Source: Alphaproteobacteria bacterium UBA2966 (lineage in GTDB: Bacteria > Pseudomonadota > Alphaproteobacteria > UBA2966). Taken from it: a stretch of 29,106 bases of DNA. The stretch spans positions 142,639 through 171,744 of the forward strand of contig DEBC01000008.1 of NCBI GenBank assembly GCA_002348365.1, written 5' to 3'. Made by a program: the position numbers and the translations under genes. The notes under the pieces were generated by a model, which had not been told where the DNA came from, ran no database searches, and saw only the letters and a program-made list of their open reading frames with translations. This document shows positions 15,959-25,299 of the stretch, piece after piece; position 1 is the first letter of the stretch; each line of letters opens with the position of its first letter.

Positions 15959-16483
15959 ATGGAGCCCGCGGCTCGCATTGAAGAGCTGATTGCCCCGTCG
16001 CTGGAGCACGCCGGTTTCCGCGTGGTTCGGGTGAGGTTGATCGGGAGTGGTCGGCACACGTTGCAGATAATGGCGGAGCCCGTCGACGGTAGTGCAATGA
16101 GCGTCGAACATTGTGCAGAGGTGAGCCGGCTGGTATCTGCGATTCTGGACGTGGAAGATCCGATAAACGGATCGTACATGCTGGAAGTCAGCTCACCGGG
16201 AATCGACCGGCCGCTCGTGCGGCCAGAAGATTTCGAGCGTTTCTCCGGTTTTGAAATCAAGCTGGAGACCGGTCATTCGAAGGATGGACGCCGCAGATAT
16301 CGCGGGCGTCTGCTGGGCTACGTCGAGGATTGCGTGCGCATCGCTGCCAAAGGCGAATCAGGAGAAGAAATATTCGACATCTCCATCGATGACGTCGCGT
16401 CGGCCAAGCTCTTGCTCACGGACGACCTCATTGAAGCGAGCCTCGCTCAGGGCAAAGCGAACGGAAACGGACATAGCGAATAA
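15959..16483 (+). CDS. rimP: Ribosome maturation factor RimP
   Basis: Assists 30S subunit maturation. The 174-residue protein from ATG 15959 (AAGG five bases upstream) begins EPAARIEELIAPSLEHAGF. The family core YMLEVSSPGIDRPLVRPEDFERFSG is present in the middle, followed by the C-terminal Sm-like domain (YRGRLLGYVEDCVRI, FDISIDDVASAKLL). An upstream in-frame ATG at 15860 would place the terminator hairpin inside the coding region and lacks homology, so it is rejected. It is the first gene of the operon; nusA follows after 12 bases. Confidence 0.95.
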   Translation: MEPAARIEELIAPSLEHAGFRVVRVRLIGSGRHTLQIMAEPVDGSAMSVEHCAEVSRLVSAILDVEDPINGSYMLEVSSPGIDRPLVRPEDFERFSGFEIKLETGHSKDGRRRYRGRLLGYVEDCVRIAAKGESGEEIFDISIDDVASAKLLLTDDLIEASLAQGKANGNGHSE

Positions 16484-16495
16484 ACGGTTGGAATC

Positions 16496-18091
16496 ATGGA
16501 ATCAGAGACCGCAACAAGTTGGAACCGTATGGAGCTTCTGCAAATCGCCGATTCGGTGGCGCAGGAGAAAAGCATAGAAAAAGGAACCGTGATCGAAGCG
16601 ATGGAGGAGGCCATTCAGAAAGCCGCCCGGTCGAAGTACGGTCACGAGAATGATATCCGGGCCGAGATCGATGAGGGCACCGGTGAGATCCGTCTGTTTC
16701 GGTGCCTGGAGGTTGTTGATCTGGTCGAAAACGACAGCACCGAGATCGGCATGGATGTGGCGCTCGAGCGCAATCCCGACGCGCAGCTCGGTGATATTCT
16801 AGCCGAACCTCTGCCGCCGATCGCATTTGGCCGCATTGCGGCCCAAACGGCGAAGCAAGTCATTGTCCAAAAAGTGCGGGACGCCGAACGAGAGCGCCAG
16901 TACGAGGAGTACAAAGATCGCATCGGCGATGTGGTCAACGGTCTCGCGAAGCGCGTGGAGTACGGAAATGTAACCGTCGACCTTGGTCGCGCAGAAGCTG
17001 TCGTACGGCGCGACGAGATTCTGCCGCGCGAGTCATTTCATCAGGGTGATCGAATCCGGGCCTACATTTATGATGTGCGGCGTGAGCCTCGGGGTCCCCA
17101 GATTTTCCTGTCCCGCACACATCCGCAGTTCATGGCCCGCCTTTTCAGTCAAGAGGTGCCAGAGATTTACGACGGCATCATCGAGATCAAGGCTGTTGCC
17201 CGAGACCCTGGAAGCCGCGCCAAGATCGCCGTGCTGTCCAACGACGCCAGTATCGATCCGGTCGGAGCCTGCGTGGGCATGCGGGGCAGTCGTGTTCAGG
17301 CCGTCGTCAACGAACTACAGGGTGAAAAGATCGATATCATTCCGTGGTCGCCTGATCCGGCGACATTCATCGTGAATGCCCTGGCTCCTGCCGAGGTTGC
17401 GAAAGTCGTTTTGGACGAAGATTCGCGCCGAATCGAGGTCGTTGTTCCGGACGACCAGCTCAGTCTCGCGATCGGCCGACGCGGCCAGAACGTGCGTCTG
17501 GCGTCCCAACTAACGGGATGGGATATTGATATCCTCACCGAGGCAGAGGAATCGGAGCGCCGACAGGAGGAATTCAGGCGCAGCAGCCAGATGTTCATCG
17601 ATTTGCTCGATGTCGACGAAGTCATCGCACAATTGCTGGTCATTGAAGGGTTCACGTCGGTCGAAGAAGTCGCCTACGTTGCGATCGAAGAACTGATGGA
17701 GATCGAGAGCTTCGACGAGGACATTGCCGAGGAACTTCATCGACGTGCCGAAGCGTGTATAGAAGAGGAGAATGCCCGCTTCGAGGCGCAGCGGCGCGAA
17801 CTTGGCGTAACGGATGAAATCGCTGCGATCGAAGCTTTGTCTCCCTCAATGCTGGTTGTGCTGGGTGAAAACGGTGTCAAGACGTTGGACGACCTTGGAG
17901 ATCTGGCAAGCGACGAACTGATCGAGATATTGCCGGAGGCCGAGTTCACTGCCGAAGAGGCTGACGCCATCATCATGTCTGCGCGGGCACACTGGTTCGA
18001 TGATGAGGATGTGCCTCAAGAAGACGGGGCCGAGACTGTCGAGGCGGGGTCAGAGGGCGAACCCGAGGTGGAAACCGCTGCTGACGAGTAG
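16496..18091 (+). CDS. nusA: Transcription termination/antitermination factor NusA
   Basis: RNA-polymerase-associated factor controlling pausing, termination and antitermination. In the 531 residues, the order is: N-terminal polymerase-binding domain (about 1-130, MELLQIADSVAQEKSIEKG), S1 domain (about 138-205), KH1 with GMRGSRVQAVVNELQGEKID (near 261), KH2 with GRRGQNVRLASQLTGWDID (near 328), and two C-terminal acidic HhH repeats (about 380-415 and 455-495), followed by an acidic tail. The ATG at 16496 gives a short extension; ATG 16529 is a possible alternative. It may feed back on the rimP-leader terminator. Confidence 0.97.
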   Translation: MESETATSWNRMELLQIADSVAQEKSIEKGTVIEAMEEAIQKAARSKYGHENDIRAEIDEGTGEIRLFRCLEVVDLVENDSTEIGMDVALERNPDAQLGDILAEPLPPIAFGRIAAQTAKQVIVQKVRDAERERQYEEYKDRIGDVVNGLAKRVEYGNVTVDLGRAEAVVRRDEILPRESFHQGDRIRAYIYDVRREPRGPQIFLSRTHPQFMARLFSQEVPEIYDGIIEIKAVARDPGSRAKIAVLSNDASIDPVGACVGMRGSRVQAVVNELQGEKIDIIPWSPDPATFIVNALAPAEVAKVVLDEDSRRIEVVVPDDQLSLAIGRRGQNVRLASQLTGWDIDILTEAEESERRQEEFRRSSQMFIDLLDVDEVIAQLLVIEGFTSVEEVAYVAIEELMEIESFDEDIAEELHRRAEACIEEENARFEAQRRELGVTDEIAAIEALSPSMLVVLGENGVKTLDDLGDLASDELIEILPEAEFTAEEADAIIMSARAHWFDDEDVPQEDGAETVEAGSEGEPEVETAADE

Positions 18092-18136
18092 ACGTGCTGC
18101 AGTTGAGGCGCGTTATGCTTCAGGAGAGATCGGCAG

Positions 18137-18727
18137 ATGGCTGCGGCGAAGCGACAGCGGCGATGCATCGTCACAGGTGCGGTGAATGACGACTCGGCGC
18201 TGATACGTTTCGTCGCTGATCCCGGCGGCGTTGTTGTCCCCGACATTGGCATGAAGTTGCCCGGACGGGGAGCCTGGACGATCTCCACGCGCGATGCAGT
18301 CGCTGCGGCGACGAAGGCGAAGCTCTTCTCGCGTGCGCTCGGTGTCGGTGCAAGGGCGCCTGACAATCTCGCCTCTCTGGTCGAAGACCAGCTCGCGCGG
18401 CAATGTCTCGACCTGCTGGGATTGGCGCGCCGGGCGGGCGAGGTTGTCGCTGGATTCTCGAAAGTGCGTGCCTGGATTCGCTCGGGACGTACGGCAATCG
18501 TGTTGCATGCCAGCGATGGATCCCAGCGCGAGCGCGGGCGTCTAATGCCTTCGACAGGTGACGTTTCGGAGGTAACTTTGTTTAGCAGCGAGGAATTGGG
18601 TTTGGCGCTTGGGCGCGAAAGTGTGGTACATGCTGCCGTGGCTGCAGGTGGAATTGCGGACCGTTTGCTTCGAGAAGTGTCACGACTCAAAGGATTTCGA
18701 GAATCCGGCGAACGTGAGGTGGATTGA
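18137..18727 (+). CDS. ylxR: YlxR-L7Ae fusion RNA-binding protein
   Basis: Two-domain protein, 196 residues. The first domain (about 1-85) is YlxR/DUF448, with RRCIVTG and KLPGRGAW. The second (about 90-185) is an L7Ae/L30e-like RNA-binding fold starting at CLDLLGLARRAGEVVAGF. In many bacteria the two halves are separate genes (ylxR and ylxQ); the fused form is usual in alphaproteobacteria as I recall. The ATG at 18137 has AGGAGAG eight bases upstream. Its place between nusA and infB is the standard one. The precise RNA target is not known to me; YlxR has been linked to nucleoid or RNase P functions in other bacteria. Confidence 0.9.
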   Translation: MAAAKRQRRCIVTGAVNDDSALIRFVADPGGVVVPDIGMKLPGRGAWTISTRDAVAAATKAKLFSRALGVGARAPDNLASLVEDQLARQCLDLLGLARRAGEVVAGFSKVRAWIRSGRTAIVLHASDGSQRERGRLMPSTGDVSEVTLFSSEELGLALGRESVVHAAVAAGGIADRLLREVSRLKGFRESGEREVD

Positions 18728-18770
18728 ATTCTATGCGGTTTGATCCCAATTGGTGGACTGAGTTGCGAAC

Positions 18771-21359
18771 ATGAGCGACACGAAAGAAACCGACGAAAAG
18801 AAATCGCTTAGCCTCTCTAAGTCAGGGCGGCTTGAGCTTAAGAAGTCGGTCGAGTACGGCCAGGTTCGCCAGAGCTTTTCGCGTGGCCGGACAAAGGCGG
18901 TGGCTGTCGAGCGCGTGAAAAAGCGCTCTGTCGGCAGAACGCGTCAAGCTCCCAAGGGAGAATTGCCACCTGAACCCGAGGAAGTGGTTGCCCCGCCCAA
19001 GGTTGAGGCACCGCCGCCACCGCCGCCGCCAGAACCCGAGGTCGATGACGACGCGTCTGCTGATGGTGATTCCCGGGGACGGGTAGTTCTCAAATCCCTG
19101 ACCGACGATGAAAAGGCGGCTCGGGCCAAGGCGTTGGAAGGTGCGCTCAAGGCTGACGAGGAGGCGCGTCGCCGCGCCGAAGAACAGGCGCGCCACCAAG
19201 CGCTGGAGGATGCCCGCCGCGCCAAAGAGCAGGCAGAGGCCGAGCGGCGCAAGGCGGAAGAAGGGCGCCGGAAAGAATCGGAAGAACAGGCGAAACGTAA
19301 GGCAGAGGAGCAGGCGCGCCACTCGCTGGGTGAGGAGGAGCAACCAGCCGCCACGCCCGCGGCCAAACCTGCCGCTGAGGAAGAGCAAGAACGGCCCCGC
19401 GCCAAGCGAGGACGGGCTGAGCCCCGCAGGGCTCCTGCAGAACGCCGAGATGCCAATCGGCGCAGGTCCGGCAAGATGACCGTGACTCAGGCTCTGTCAG
19501 GACGCGAGGAGCGACAGCGTTCCCTGGCCTCGGTTCGCCGGGCGCGTGAGCGTGAAAAGCGCGCGGCACGGGACCAGGAGGATACGGGTCCACCCAAGAA
19601 GGTTGTTCGTGAAGTCGTGGTGCCCGAAACAATCATCGTGCAGGAGCTGGCCAACCGAATGGCTGAGCGCGGCGTCGACGTCATCAAAGAATTGATGAAG
19701 ATGGGCGTTATGGCGACGGTCAACCAGGCCATCGACGGCGACACGGCGGAACTCATCGTGGCCGAGTTCGGACACCGCTTGCGGCGCGTTGCCGAAGACG
19801 ACGTCGAGATCGGGTTGAAGGGCGACGATGACGCCGAGGAAACACTGCAGTCCCGAGCCCCTGTGGTGACTGTCATGGGACACGTTGATCACGGGAAGAC
19901 GTCTCTGCTCGACGCTTTGCGGGAGACGGACCTAGCCACTGGCGAAGCCGGTGGAATCACCCAGCACATCGGTGCCTATCAAGTTGAACTCGATTCCGGC
20001 GACAGGATTACCTTTCTCGATACGCCAGGGCATGAGGCCTTCACGGCAATGCGCGCCCGAGGCGCCAGCGTCACAGATATCGTGGTGCTGGTCGTCGCCG
20101 CGGATGATGGCGTGATGCCGCAGACGATCGAGGCCATCCATCATGCCAAGGCGGCCGACGCTCCAATCGTCGTCGCCATCAACAAGGTTGATATCCCGGA
20201 CGCCAATCCGGCACGCGTCCGCCAGGAGTTGTTGAACCACGAACTGGTCCTGGAAGAGCATGGCGGTGACATCCTCTCTGTTGAGGTGTCCGCCAAGGCC
20301 AAACAGAATCTCGAAAAGTTGGAGGAGGCAATCCTTCTGCAAGCCGAGGTGATGGAACTTCGGGCCAACCCGGACCGACCGGCTGAGGGAATAGTCGTTG
20401 AGGCCAAGGTCGATCGTGGGCGTGGCCCGGTGGCAACGGTCCTGGTCAGTCGAGGCACGCTTCGAGTGGGCGACACCTTCGTCGCGGGTAATGCGTCCGG
20501 TCGTGTTCGCGCTCTGATCGACGATCACGGTCGAAATGTAAATGAGGCAACACCTTCACAGCCGGTCGAGATACTGGGACTTGATGGCCCACCCGAGGCG
20601 GGAGACGAATTCGTCGTCGTGGAGAACGAGGCGAGAGCCCGGGAAATTGCCGAGTTCCGCGAGCGCCGTCGTCGCACCGAGCGGACAACAGTTACAGCTC
20701 GGACCACACTCGACCAGATGCTTGCCCATGCGCGTGACGGCGTCGCAGAGGAAATGCCCGTCATCCTCAAGGCGGACGTGCAGGGTTCCCTTGAAGCCAT
20801 TGAAGGAGCGTTGAACAACCTTGCCACCGATGAGGTCAAGGTGACCATCCTGCATTCGGCCGTGGGTGGAATCAGCGAGTCCGATGTCACGCTGGCAAGC
20901 GCATCGGAGGCGCTCATCATCGCGTTCAACGTTCGTGCTGATACCCAGGCACGTGATCTTGCTCGCCGCGAAGGTGTCGAGATCATGTATTACTCGGTGA
21001 TCTACGAGATTACCGATGCCGTTAAACAGGTTCTCTCCGGCATGCTGTCGCCGACCCGCCAGGAGAATTTCCTGGGCAATGCGGAAATCCGGGAGGTGTT
21101 CGGTGTTTCCAAAATTGGAAAGGTGGCGGGTTGTCTGGTCACCGACGGGACTATTCGGCGGGGCGCCGGCGTTCGCTTGTTGCGAGATGATGTCGTTGTC
21201 CACGAAGGGAAGCTCGCATCGCTGAAACGATTCCAGGATGATGTTCGGGAAGTCCAGTCCGGGCAGGAATGCGGTATGTCCATAGAGAACTATCAGGACA
21301 TCAAGGTTGGCGACGTCATCGAGGCGTTTGAGGTAGAGGAGATCGCGCGGACTTTGTAG
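18771..21359 (+). CDS. infB: Translation initiation factor IF-2
   Basis: GTPase that places fMet-tRNA on the 30S subunit. The 862 residues start with the alphaproteobacterial LELKKSVEYGQVRQSFSRGR segment, then a long charged Ala/Glu/Arg/Lys linker (about 110-270), the IF2_N domain (about 275-345), and the GTPase domain with GHVDHGKT (370-377), DTPGH (417-421) and NKVD (471-474). Domains II, III and C2 (ending in YQDIKVGDVIEAFEVEEI) are complete. Low-complexity coding in the linker creates long antisense frames that are not genes. It follows ylxR by 43 bases. Confidence 0.98.
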   Translation: MSDTKETDEKKSLSLSKSGRLELKKSVEYGQVRQSFSRGRTKAVAVERVKKRSVGRTRQAPKGELPPEPEEVVAPPKVEAPPPPPPPEPEVDDDASADGDSRGRVVLKSLTDDEKAARAKALEGALKADEEARRRAEEQARHQALEDARRAKEQAEAERRKAEEGRRKESEEQAKRKAEEQARHSLGEEEQPAATPAAKPAAEEEQERPRAKRGRAEPRRAPAERRDANRRRSGKMTVTQALSGREERQRSLASVRRAREREKRAARDQEDTGPPKKVVREVVVPETIIVQELANRMAERGVDVIKELMKMGVMATVNQAIDGDTAELIVAEFGHRLRRVAEDDVEIGLKGDDDAEETLQSRAPVVTVMGHVDHGKTSLLDALRETDLATGEAGGITQHIGAYQVELDSGDRITFLDTPGHEAFTAMRARGASVTDIVVLVVAADDGVMPQTIEAIHHAKAADAPIVVAINKVDIPDANPARVRQELLNHELVLEEHGGDILSVEVSAKAKQNLEKLEEAILLQAEVMELRANPDRPAEGIVVEAKVDRGRGPVATVLVSRGTLRVGDTFVAGNASGRVRALIDDHGRNVNEATPSQPVEILGLDGPPEAGDEFVVVENEARAREIAEFRERRRRTERTTVTARTTLDQMLAHARDGVAEEMPVILKADVQGSLEAIEGALNNLATDEVKVTILHSAVGGISESDVTLASASEALIIAFNVRADTQARDLARREGVEIMYYSVIYEITDAVKQVLSGMLSPTRQENFLGNAEIREVFGVSKIGKVAGCLVTDGTIRRGAGVRLLRDDVVVHEGKLASLKRFQDDVREVQSGQECGMSIENYQDIKVGDVIEAFEVEEIARTL

Positions 21360-21410
21360 CCGCCGTGGTCCTAGCAGTTGATTGGCGCCGATGGGGCGCG
21401 CGAATATCCC

Positions 21411-21842
21411 ATGAAACGTAGTGCTCGCGAAGCAAGTCAGCGGCAACTCCGCGTCGGAGAAGAGTTACGCCACGCACTGGCGGACCTGTTCAATCGTGGG
21501 GTGTTGCGAGATCCCGATGTCGCGGGACGACCCATTACGGTTACCGAAGTCCGCCCCAGTCCGGACCTGAAGAACGCGACCGTTTACGTCATGCCTCTGG
21601 GTGGTGAGGAAACCGAGGGCCTGCTCGTGGGGTTGGGGCGCTGCGCACCTTTTCTAACCGCGGAGATCTCGAAGCGGGTCTATCTCAAATTTGCGCCCTG
21701 CCTCCGATTCGAGATCGATCAGTCCTTCGATCGAGTGGATCGGATCGAGAGCCTGCTCCGTTCCCCGGAAGTCGCTCGTGATTTGGAGAGTGAAGAAGAC
21801 GAGTCGGCCGCAGAAACCGGTTCGGGACCCGGAGTCGCTTAG
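21411..21842 (+). CDS. rbfA: 30S ribosome-binding factor RbfA
   Basis: Binds 30S subunits and helps process the 5' end of 16S rRNA. The 143-residue protein shows the type-II KH features of RbfA: RQLRVGEELRHALADLF at the start, ITVTEVRPSPDLKNATVYVMPLG, and LKFAPCLRFEIDQSFDRVDRIESLL. ATG 21411 begins just before conserved residues; the TTG at 21378 would only add 11 non-conserved residues. No strong ribosome site precedes it. Standard position between infB and truB, with truB beginning 3 bases after its stop. Confidence 0.94.
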   Translation: MKRSAREASQRQLRVGEELRHALADLFNRGVLRDPDVAGRPITVTEVRPSPDLKNATVYVMPLGGEETEGLLVGLGRCAPFLTAEISKRVYLKFAPCLRFEIDQSFDRVDRIESLLRSPEVARDLESEEDESAAETGSGPGVA

Positions 21843-21845
21843 TCC

Positions 21846-22757
21846 GTGGCTCGCCGTAACCAGAATCGGAAATCCCGTGGCCGCCCCCTGAACGGCTGGC
21901 TCGTTATCGACAAGCCCGCCGGCAAAACGTCCGCGGGCGTTGTCGCGGAGGTCAAGCGTTTAACGGACGCCGCCAAGGCAGGTCATGGGGGTACGCTTGA
22001 TCCCCTGGCGACAGGAATCCTGCCGATCGCGCTGGGAGAAGCGACCAAAACAGTGCCCTACCTCATGGAGCGGTCCAAGGGGTATAGGTTCGTGGTGAGA
22101 TGGGGAGAGGCGCGGACGACGGATGATGAGGAAGGTGGTGTAACCGAGACCAGCGCGGCTCGTCCTTCGGTGGAGCAGATTGAAGCCGGACTCCCGAACT
22201 TTATCGGCGAAATTGAGCAGTTGCCGCCGGCGTATTCTGCGATCAAGGTCGGCGGGCAGCGCGCTTACGACCTCGCCCGAAAAGGCCAGCCCGTCGAACT
22301 GACGCCGCGGCTGGTCCAGGTCAATCGCTTTGAGTTGACGTCGTGCCCCGATGCCGATCATGCGGAATTTGAAGTCGATTGCGGGAAAGGCACATACGTG
22401 AGAGCGCTGGCGCGCGATCTCGCTGTGTCATTGGGAACATGTGGCCACGTCGCGCGCATGCGTCGCACATGTGTCGGGCCGTTTCGTGAGGAAACCGCGA
22501 TTTCACTGGATAATCTTGCTGAACTCAGCCATAGTGCGGCGCTTTTCGAAGCAATTCGACCGGTGGAGACCGTGCTGGACGACATCCCGGCACTGGCCTT
22601 GACCGGCCCGCAGGCCGACCGCTTAAGCAGCGGCCAAATGGTCCGCGTGTTGAATGCAGCGGACGGTATTTATTGTGCCCGATCCTCGGAGCGACTGGTC
22701 GCTTTGGCTGAGGCCAAGGACGGCGAAATCAGGCCGCTGCGTGTTTTTCACCTTTGA
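21846..22757 (+). CDS. truB: tRNA pseudouridine-55 synthase
   Basis: Makes psi55 in the T-loop of tRNAs. The 303-residue protein has the TruB catalytic motif GHGGTLDPLATGILPIALGEATK with the nucleophile Asp52, preceded by GWLVIDKPAGKTS. RYDLARKG-type (RAYDLARKG), DCGKGTYVRALARDL and a C-terminal PUA-like part follow. The start is GTG 21846, directly after rbfA; homology begins near residue 12 after a short basic N-terminus. It precedes rpsO by 13 bases. Confidence 0.96.
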   Translation: MARRNQNRKSRGRPLNGWLVIDKPAGKTSAGVVAEVKRLTDAAKAGHGGTLDPLATGILPIALGEATKTVPYLMERSKGYRFVVRWGEARTTDDEEGGVTETSAARPSVEQIEAGLPNFIGEIEQLPPAYSAIKVGGQRAYDLARKGQPVELTPRLVQVNRFELTSCPDADHAEFEVDCGKGTYVRALARDLAVSLGTCGHVARMRRTCVGPFREETAISLDNLAELSHSAALFEAIRPVETVLDDIPALALTGPQADRLSSGQMVRVLNAADGIYCARSSERLVALAEAKDGEIRPLRVFHL

Positions 22758-22770
22758 CGACGGAGAACCG

Positions 22771-23040
22771 ATGTCGATTACGCAAGAACGAAAGCAGGAA
22801 CTTATCGGTAAGTTCTCAACCACCAAGGATGACACGGGGTCACCCGAGGTACAGGTTGCAATTCTCACCGAACGAATCGCCAATCTCACCGAGCATTTCA
22901 AGACCCATAAGAAGGATCTTCATTCGCGGCGCGGCCTTATCAAGATGGTCAATCAGCGCCGCAGTTTGCTCGACTACCTCAAGCGCGCGGATCAGGCACG
23001 GTATCAGTCGCTGATCCAGGAGCTCGGATTGCGTCGGTAG
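22771..23040 (+). CDS. rpsO: 30S ribosomal protein S15
   Basis: The 89-residue length is exact for S15. The sequence begins MSITQERKQELIGKF and contains GSPEVQVAILTERI, HKKDLHSRRGL and VNQRRSLLDYLKR, all standard S15 features for binding the 16S rRNA central domain. ATG 22771 has GGAGAA four bases upstream; upstream in-frame codons overlapping truB lack homology. In E. coli S15 represses its own translation through its leader; here the leader is the truB end, and I see no clear equivalent. Confidence 0.97.
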   Translation: MSITQERKQELIGKFSTTKDDTGSPEVQVAILTERIANLTEHFKTHKKDLHSRRGLIKMVNQRRSLLDYLKRADQARYQSLIQELGLRR

Positions 23041-23045
23041 TTGCC

Positions 23046-23151
23046 GGATCTTCCGCAAATGGCGGATGTTCCCATCAGTGGTAGGCGCAAGAAACTCGCC
23101 GAACGTCGTGATGACTTCGGCGTAAGACGCGCTGCATGGGGCAACGCGTCT
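23046..23151 (+). promoter_or_regulatory. pnp leader with three tandem hairpins
   Basis: Three successive stem-loops fill the rpsO-pnp gap. First: 23046-23056 pairs with 23062-23072 (9 of 11 positions, five-base loop). Second: CGCCGAA (23097-23103) with TTCGGCG (23116-23122), extended inside by GTC/GAC. Third: AGACGCG (23125-23131) with CGCGTCT (23145-23151), extended by TGC/GCA. The third ends nine bases before the AGGAAATAGGA ribosome site of pnp. In E. coli, RNase III cuts a pnp-leader hairpin and PNPase then represses its own mRNA. A similar role is likely here but inferred. No T-run, so these are not intrinsic terminators. Confidence 0.65.
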
Positions 23152-23170
23152 CGCAAGCAAGGAAATAGGA

Positions 23171-25294
23171 ATGTTTGATATTCATCGAAAAGAGATCGAA
23201 TGGGGCGGGCGCACGCTGGTGCTCGAAACCGGGAAAATGGCGCGGCAGGCGAATGGCGCCGTGCTGGTTACCTACGGCGGAACGACCGTTCTGTGCACCG
23301 CGGTCACAGAGTCCTCGGCGAGGCCCGGGATCGACTTTTTCCCGCTAACGGTCAACTACCAGGAAAAGACATTCGCCGCAGGCAAAATCCCGGGCGGATT
23401 TTTCAAGCGCGAAGGACGTCCATCAGAGAAGGAAACATTGACGTCCCGCCTGATCGACCGGCCCATTCGCCCTCTGTTTCACAAGTCGTTTCGCAATGAA
23501 ACTCAAGTCATCTGTACGGTGTTGTCACACGACCTGGAGAATGATCCGGACATCGTTTCTCTGATCGGATCGTCCGCTGCACTGACAATATCCGGACTTC
23601 CCTTTCTGGGTCCCATCGGGGCGGCTCGCGTCGGCTATATCGATGGCGACTACGTGTTGAATCCCCAACTCGACGAACTGCCCAATTCATCGCTCGATCT
23701 CGTCGTTGCCGGAACGCGCGATCACGTGCTCATGGTTGAGTCCGAAGCCAACGAGTTGTCCGAAGAGGTCATGCTCGGGGCAGTGATGTTCGGGCTGGAA
23801 GGTTGGGCGCCTGTCATCGATGCAATCGTCGAGCTGGCCGAACTGGCGGCCAAGGAACCCTGGTCGCTCGCTGAAGAATCCGATGATTCCGATCTCAAGT
23901 CGCGGGTTGTTGAATTGGCCGAGGCCGATTTGCGCACGGCCTATACGGAACAGGTCAAGCAGTCTCGCGTCGAGAAAGTTGATGCCGTGAAATCCCGTGT
24001 CATGGAAGCGTTCGAGGAAGACGAAGATGCGTCCTCCGCCGTTGCCGGGCTCTTGAAGGGCCTGGAAAAGGATATCGTGCGGAAGGCGATTCTGGAGACG
24101 GGGTCGCGAATCGATGGCCGGACGACCACCGACATCCGCCCGATCTCCTGCGAGGTGGGCATCCTTCCGCGGGCGCATGGATCCGCGCTGTTCACGCGCG
24201 GCGAGACCCAAGCCTTGGTCGCAACCACCCTGGGCACCGGTCAGGACGAGCAGATCATCGATGCTCTCGAAGGTGAGTATCGCGAAGCTTTCATGCTTCA
24301 TTACAACTTTCCGCCGTATTCGGTGGGAGAGACGTCATTCCGTCTCGGGCCGGGTCGGCGTGAAATTGGCCACGGCAAGCTCGCCTGGCGGGCCGTCAGG
24401 CCCCTCATGCCGTCCAAGGAATCTTTCCCCTACACCATTCGGGTGGTCTCGGAGATCACCGAGTCGAATGGATCTTCCTCGATGGCGACCGTGTGCGGGA
24501 CTTCCCTGTCTTTGATGGATGCGGGAGTACCGCTACCGCGACCGGTCGCCGGAATCGCCATGGGGCTGATCCTTGAGGGCGAAGATCATGCGGTTCTGTC
24601 CGACATCCTTGGTGACGAAGATCATCTGGGCGACATGGACTTCAAGGTTGCGGGAACAGCCGACGGCGTCACGTCGCTGCAGATGGACATCAAGGTTGCT
24701 GGAATTACCGCTGATATCATGAAGACCGCGCTGGCGCAGGCCAAAGACGGGCGCGAGCACATTCTGCAGCAGATGGCGAACGCCCTGAGTGAGGCGCGGG
24801 CCGAGGTGGGTGAGCACGCGCCGCGTATCACGACGATGACCATTCCCAAAGAGAAGATTCGGGAGGTGATCGGTACCGGCGGCTCGGTAATTCGTGAAAT
24901 CTGCGAAGTCTCGGGTGCCAAGATCGACATCGAGGATGACGGGACCATCAAGGTTGCGGCGACTTCGACGCCTTCAGCCGATAAGGCCCTGGAGATGATC
25001 CGGAACATCGTGGCCGAGCCAGAGGTTGGCGAGATCTACAAGGGTAAGGTCGTCAAGACGGTTGATTTTGGCGCGTTCGTCAATTTCATCGGCAGCCGGG
25101 ATGGCCTGGTGCATATCAGCGAACTGGTGAAGCGCCGTGTCGGCAAGGTTACGGACGTGGTGCAGGAAGGTGACGAAGTATACGTCAAGGTTCTGGGTAT
25201 CGATGATCGTGGCAAGGTCCGCCTCTCGATGCGCGTGGTCGACCAGGAAACCGGCGATGAATTGCCCCAGGACCAGCCGGCAGAAGCCAGTTAG
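23171..25294 (+). CDS. pnp: Polyribonucleotide nucleotidyltransferase (PNPase)
   Basis: 3'-5' phosphorolytic exoribonuclease of the RNA degradosome. The 707 residues hold two RNase PH-like cores separated by a helical domain, then KH (IPKEKIREVIGTGGSVIREI, from about 558) and S1 (GEIYKGKVVKTVDFGAFVNF, from about 620). Catalytic acidic residues lie in GDEDHLGDMDFKVAGT (Asp484 and Asp490, corresponding to the active-site Asp pair of E. coli PNPase). ATG 23171 has a good AGGAAATAGG site. It is the last gene of the rimP-to-pnp supercluster, in its usual place after rpsO. Confidence 0.98.
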   Translation: MFDIHRKEIEWGGRTLVLETGKMARQANGAVLVTYGGTTVLCTAVTESSARPGIDFFPLTVNYQEKTFAAGKIPGGFFKREGRPSEKETLTSRLIDRPIRPLFHKSFRNETQVICTVLSHDLENDPDIVSLIGSSAALTISGLPFLGPIGAARVGYIDGDYVLNPQLDELPNSSLDLVVAGTRDHVLMVESEANELSEEVMLGAVMFGLEGWAPVIDAIVELAELAAKEPWSLAEESDDSDLKSRVVELAEADLRTAYTEQVKQSRVEKVDAVKSRVMEAFEEDEDASSAVAGLLKGLEKDIVRKAILETGSRIDGRTTTDIRPISCEVGILPRAHGSALFTRGETQALVATTLGTGQDEQIIDALEGEYREAFMLHYNFPPYSVGETSFRLGPGRREIGHGKLAWRAVRPLMPSKESFPYTIRVVSEITESNGSSSMATVCGTSLSLMDAGVPLPRPVAGIAMGLILEGEDHAVLSDILGDEDHLGDMDFKVAGTADGVTSLQMDIKVAGITADIMKTALAQAKDGREHILQQMANALSEARAEVGEHAPRITTMTIPKEKIREVIGTGGSVIREICEVSGAKIDIEDDGTIKVAATSTPSADKALEMIRNIVAEPEVGEIYKGKVVKTVDFGAFVNFIGSRDGLVHISELVKRRVGKVTDVVQEGDEVYVKVLGIDDRGKVRLSMRVVDQETGDELPQDQPAEAS

Positions 25295-25299
25295 CGTTA

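Noticed and set aside
19100..19480. DNA repeat or tandem array in the infB 5' half
   Set aside because: The repetition is at the amino-acid level (charged Ala/Glu/Arg/Gln stretches) without exact nucleotide units; it is the normal IF-2 linker.
18822..19632. Several minus-strand frames opposite the infB linker
   Set aside because: Produced by the low-complexity Ala/Glu/Arg coding of the IF-2 linker. They show Ser/Ala/Arg or Leu/Phe/Arg-rich translations without homology.
20556..21446. 296-codon minus-strand frame within infB
   Set aside because: Antisense to the conserved C-terminal part of IF-2; no motif or domain recognised.
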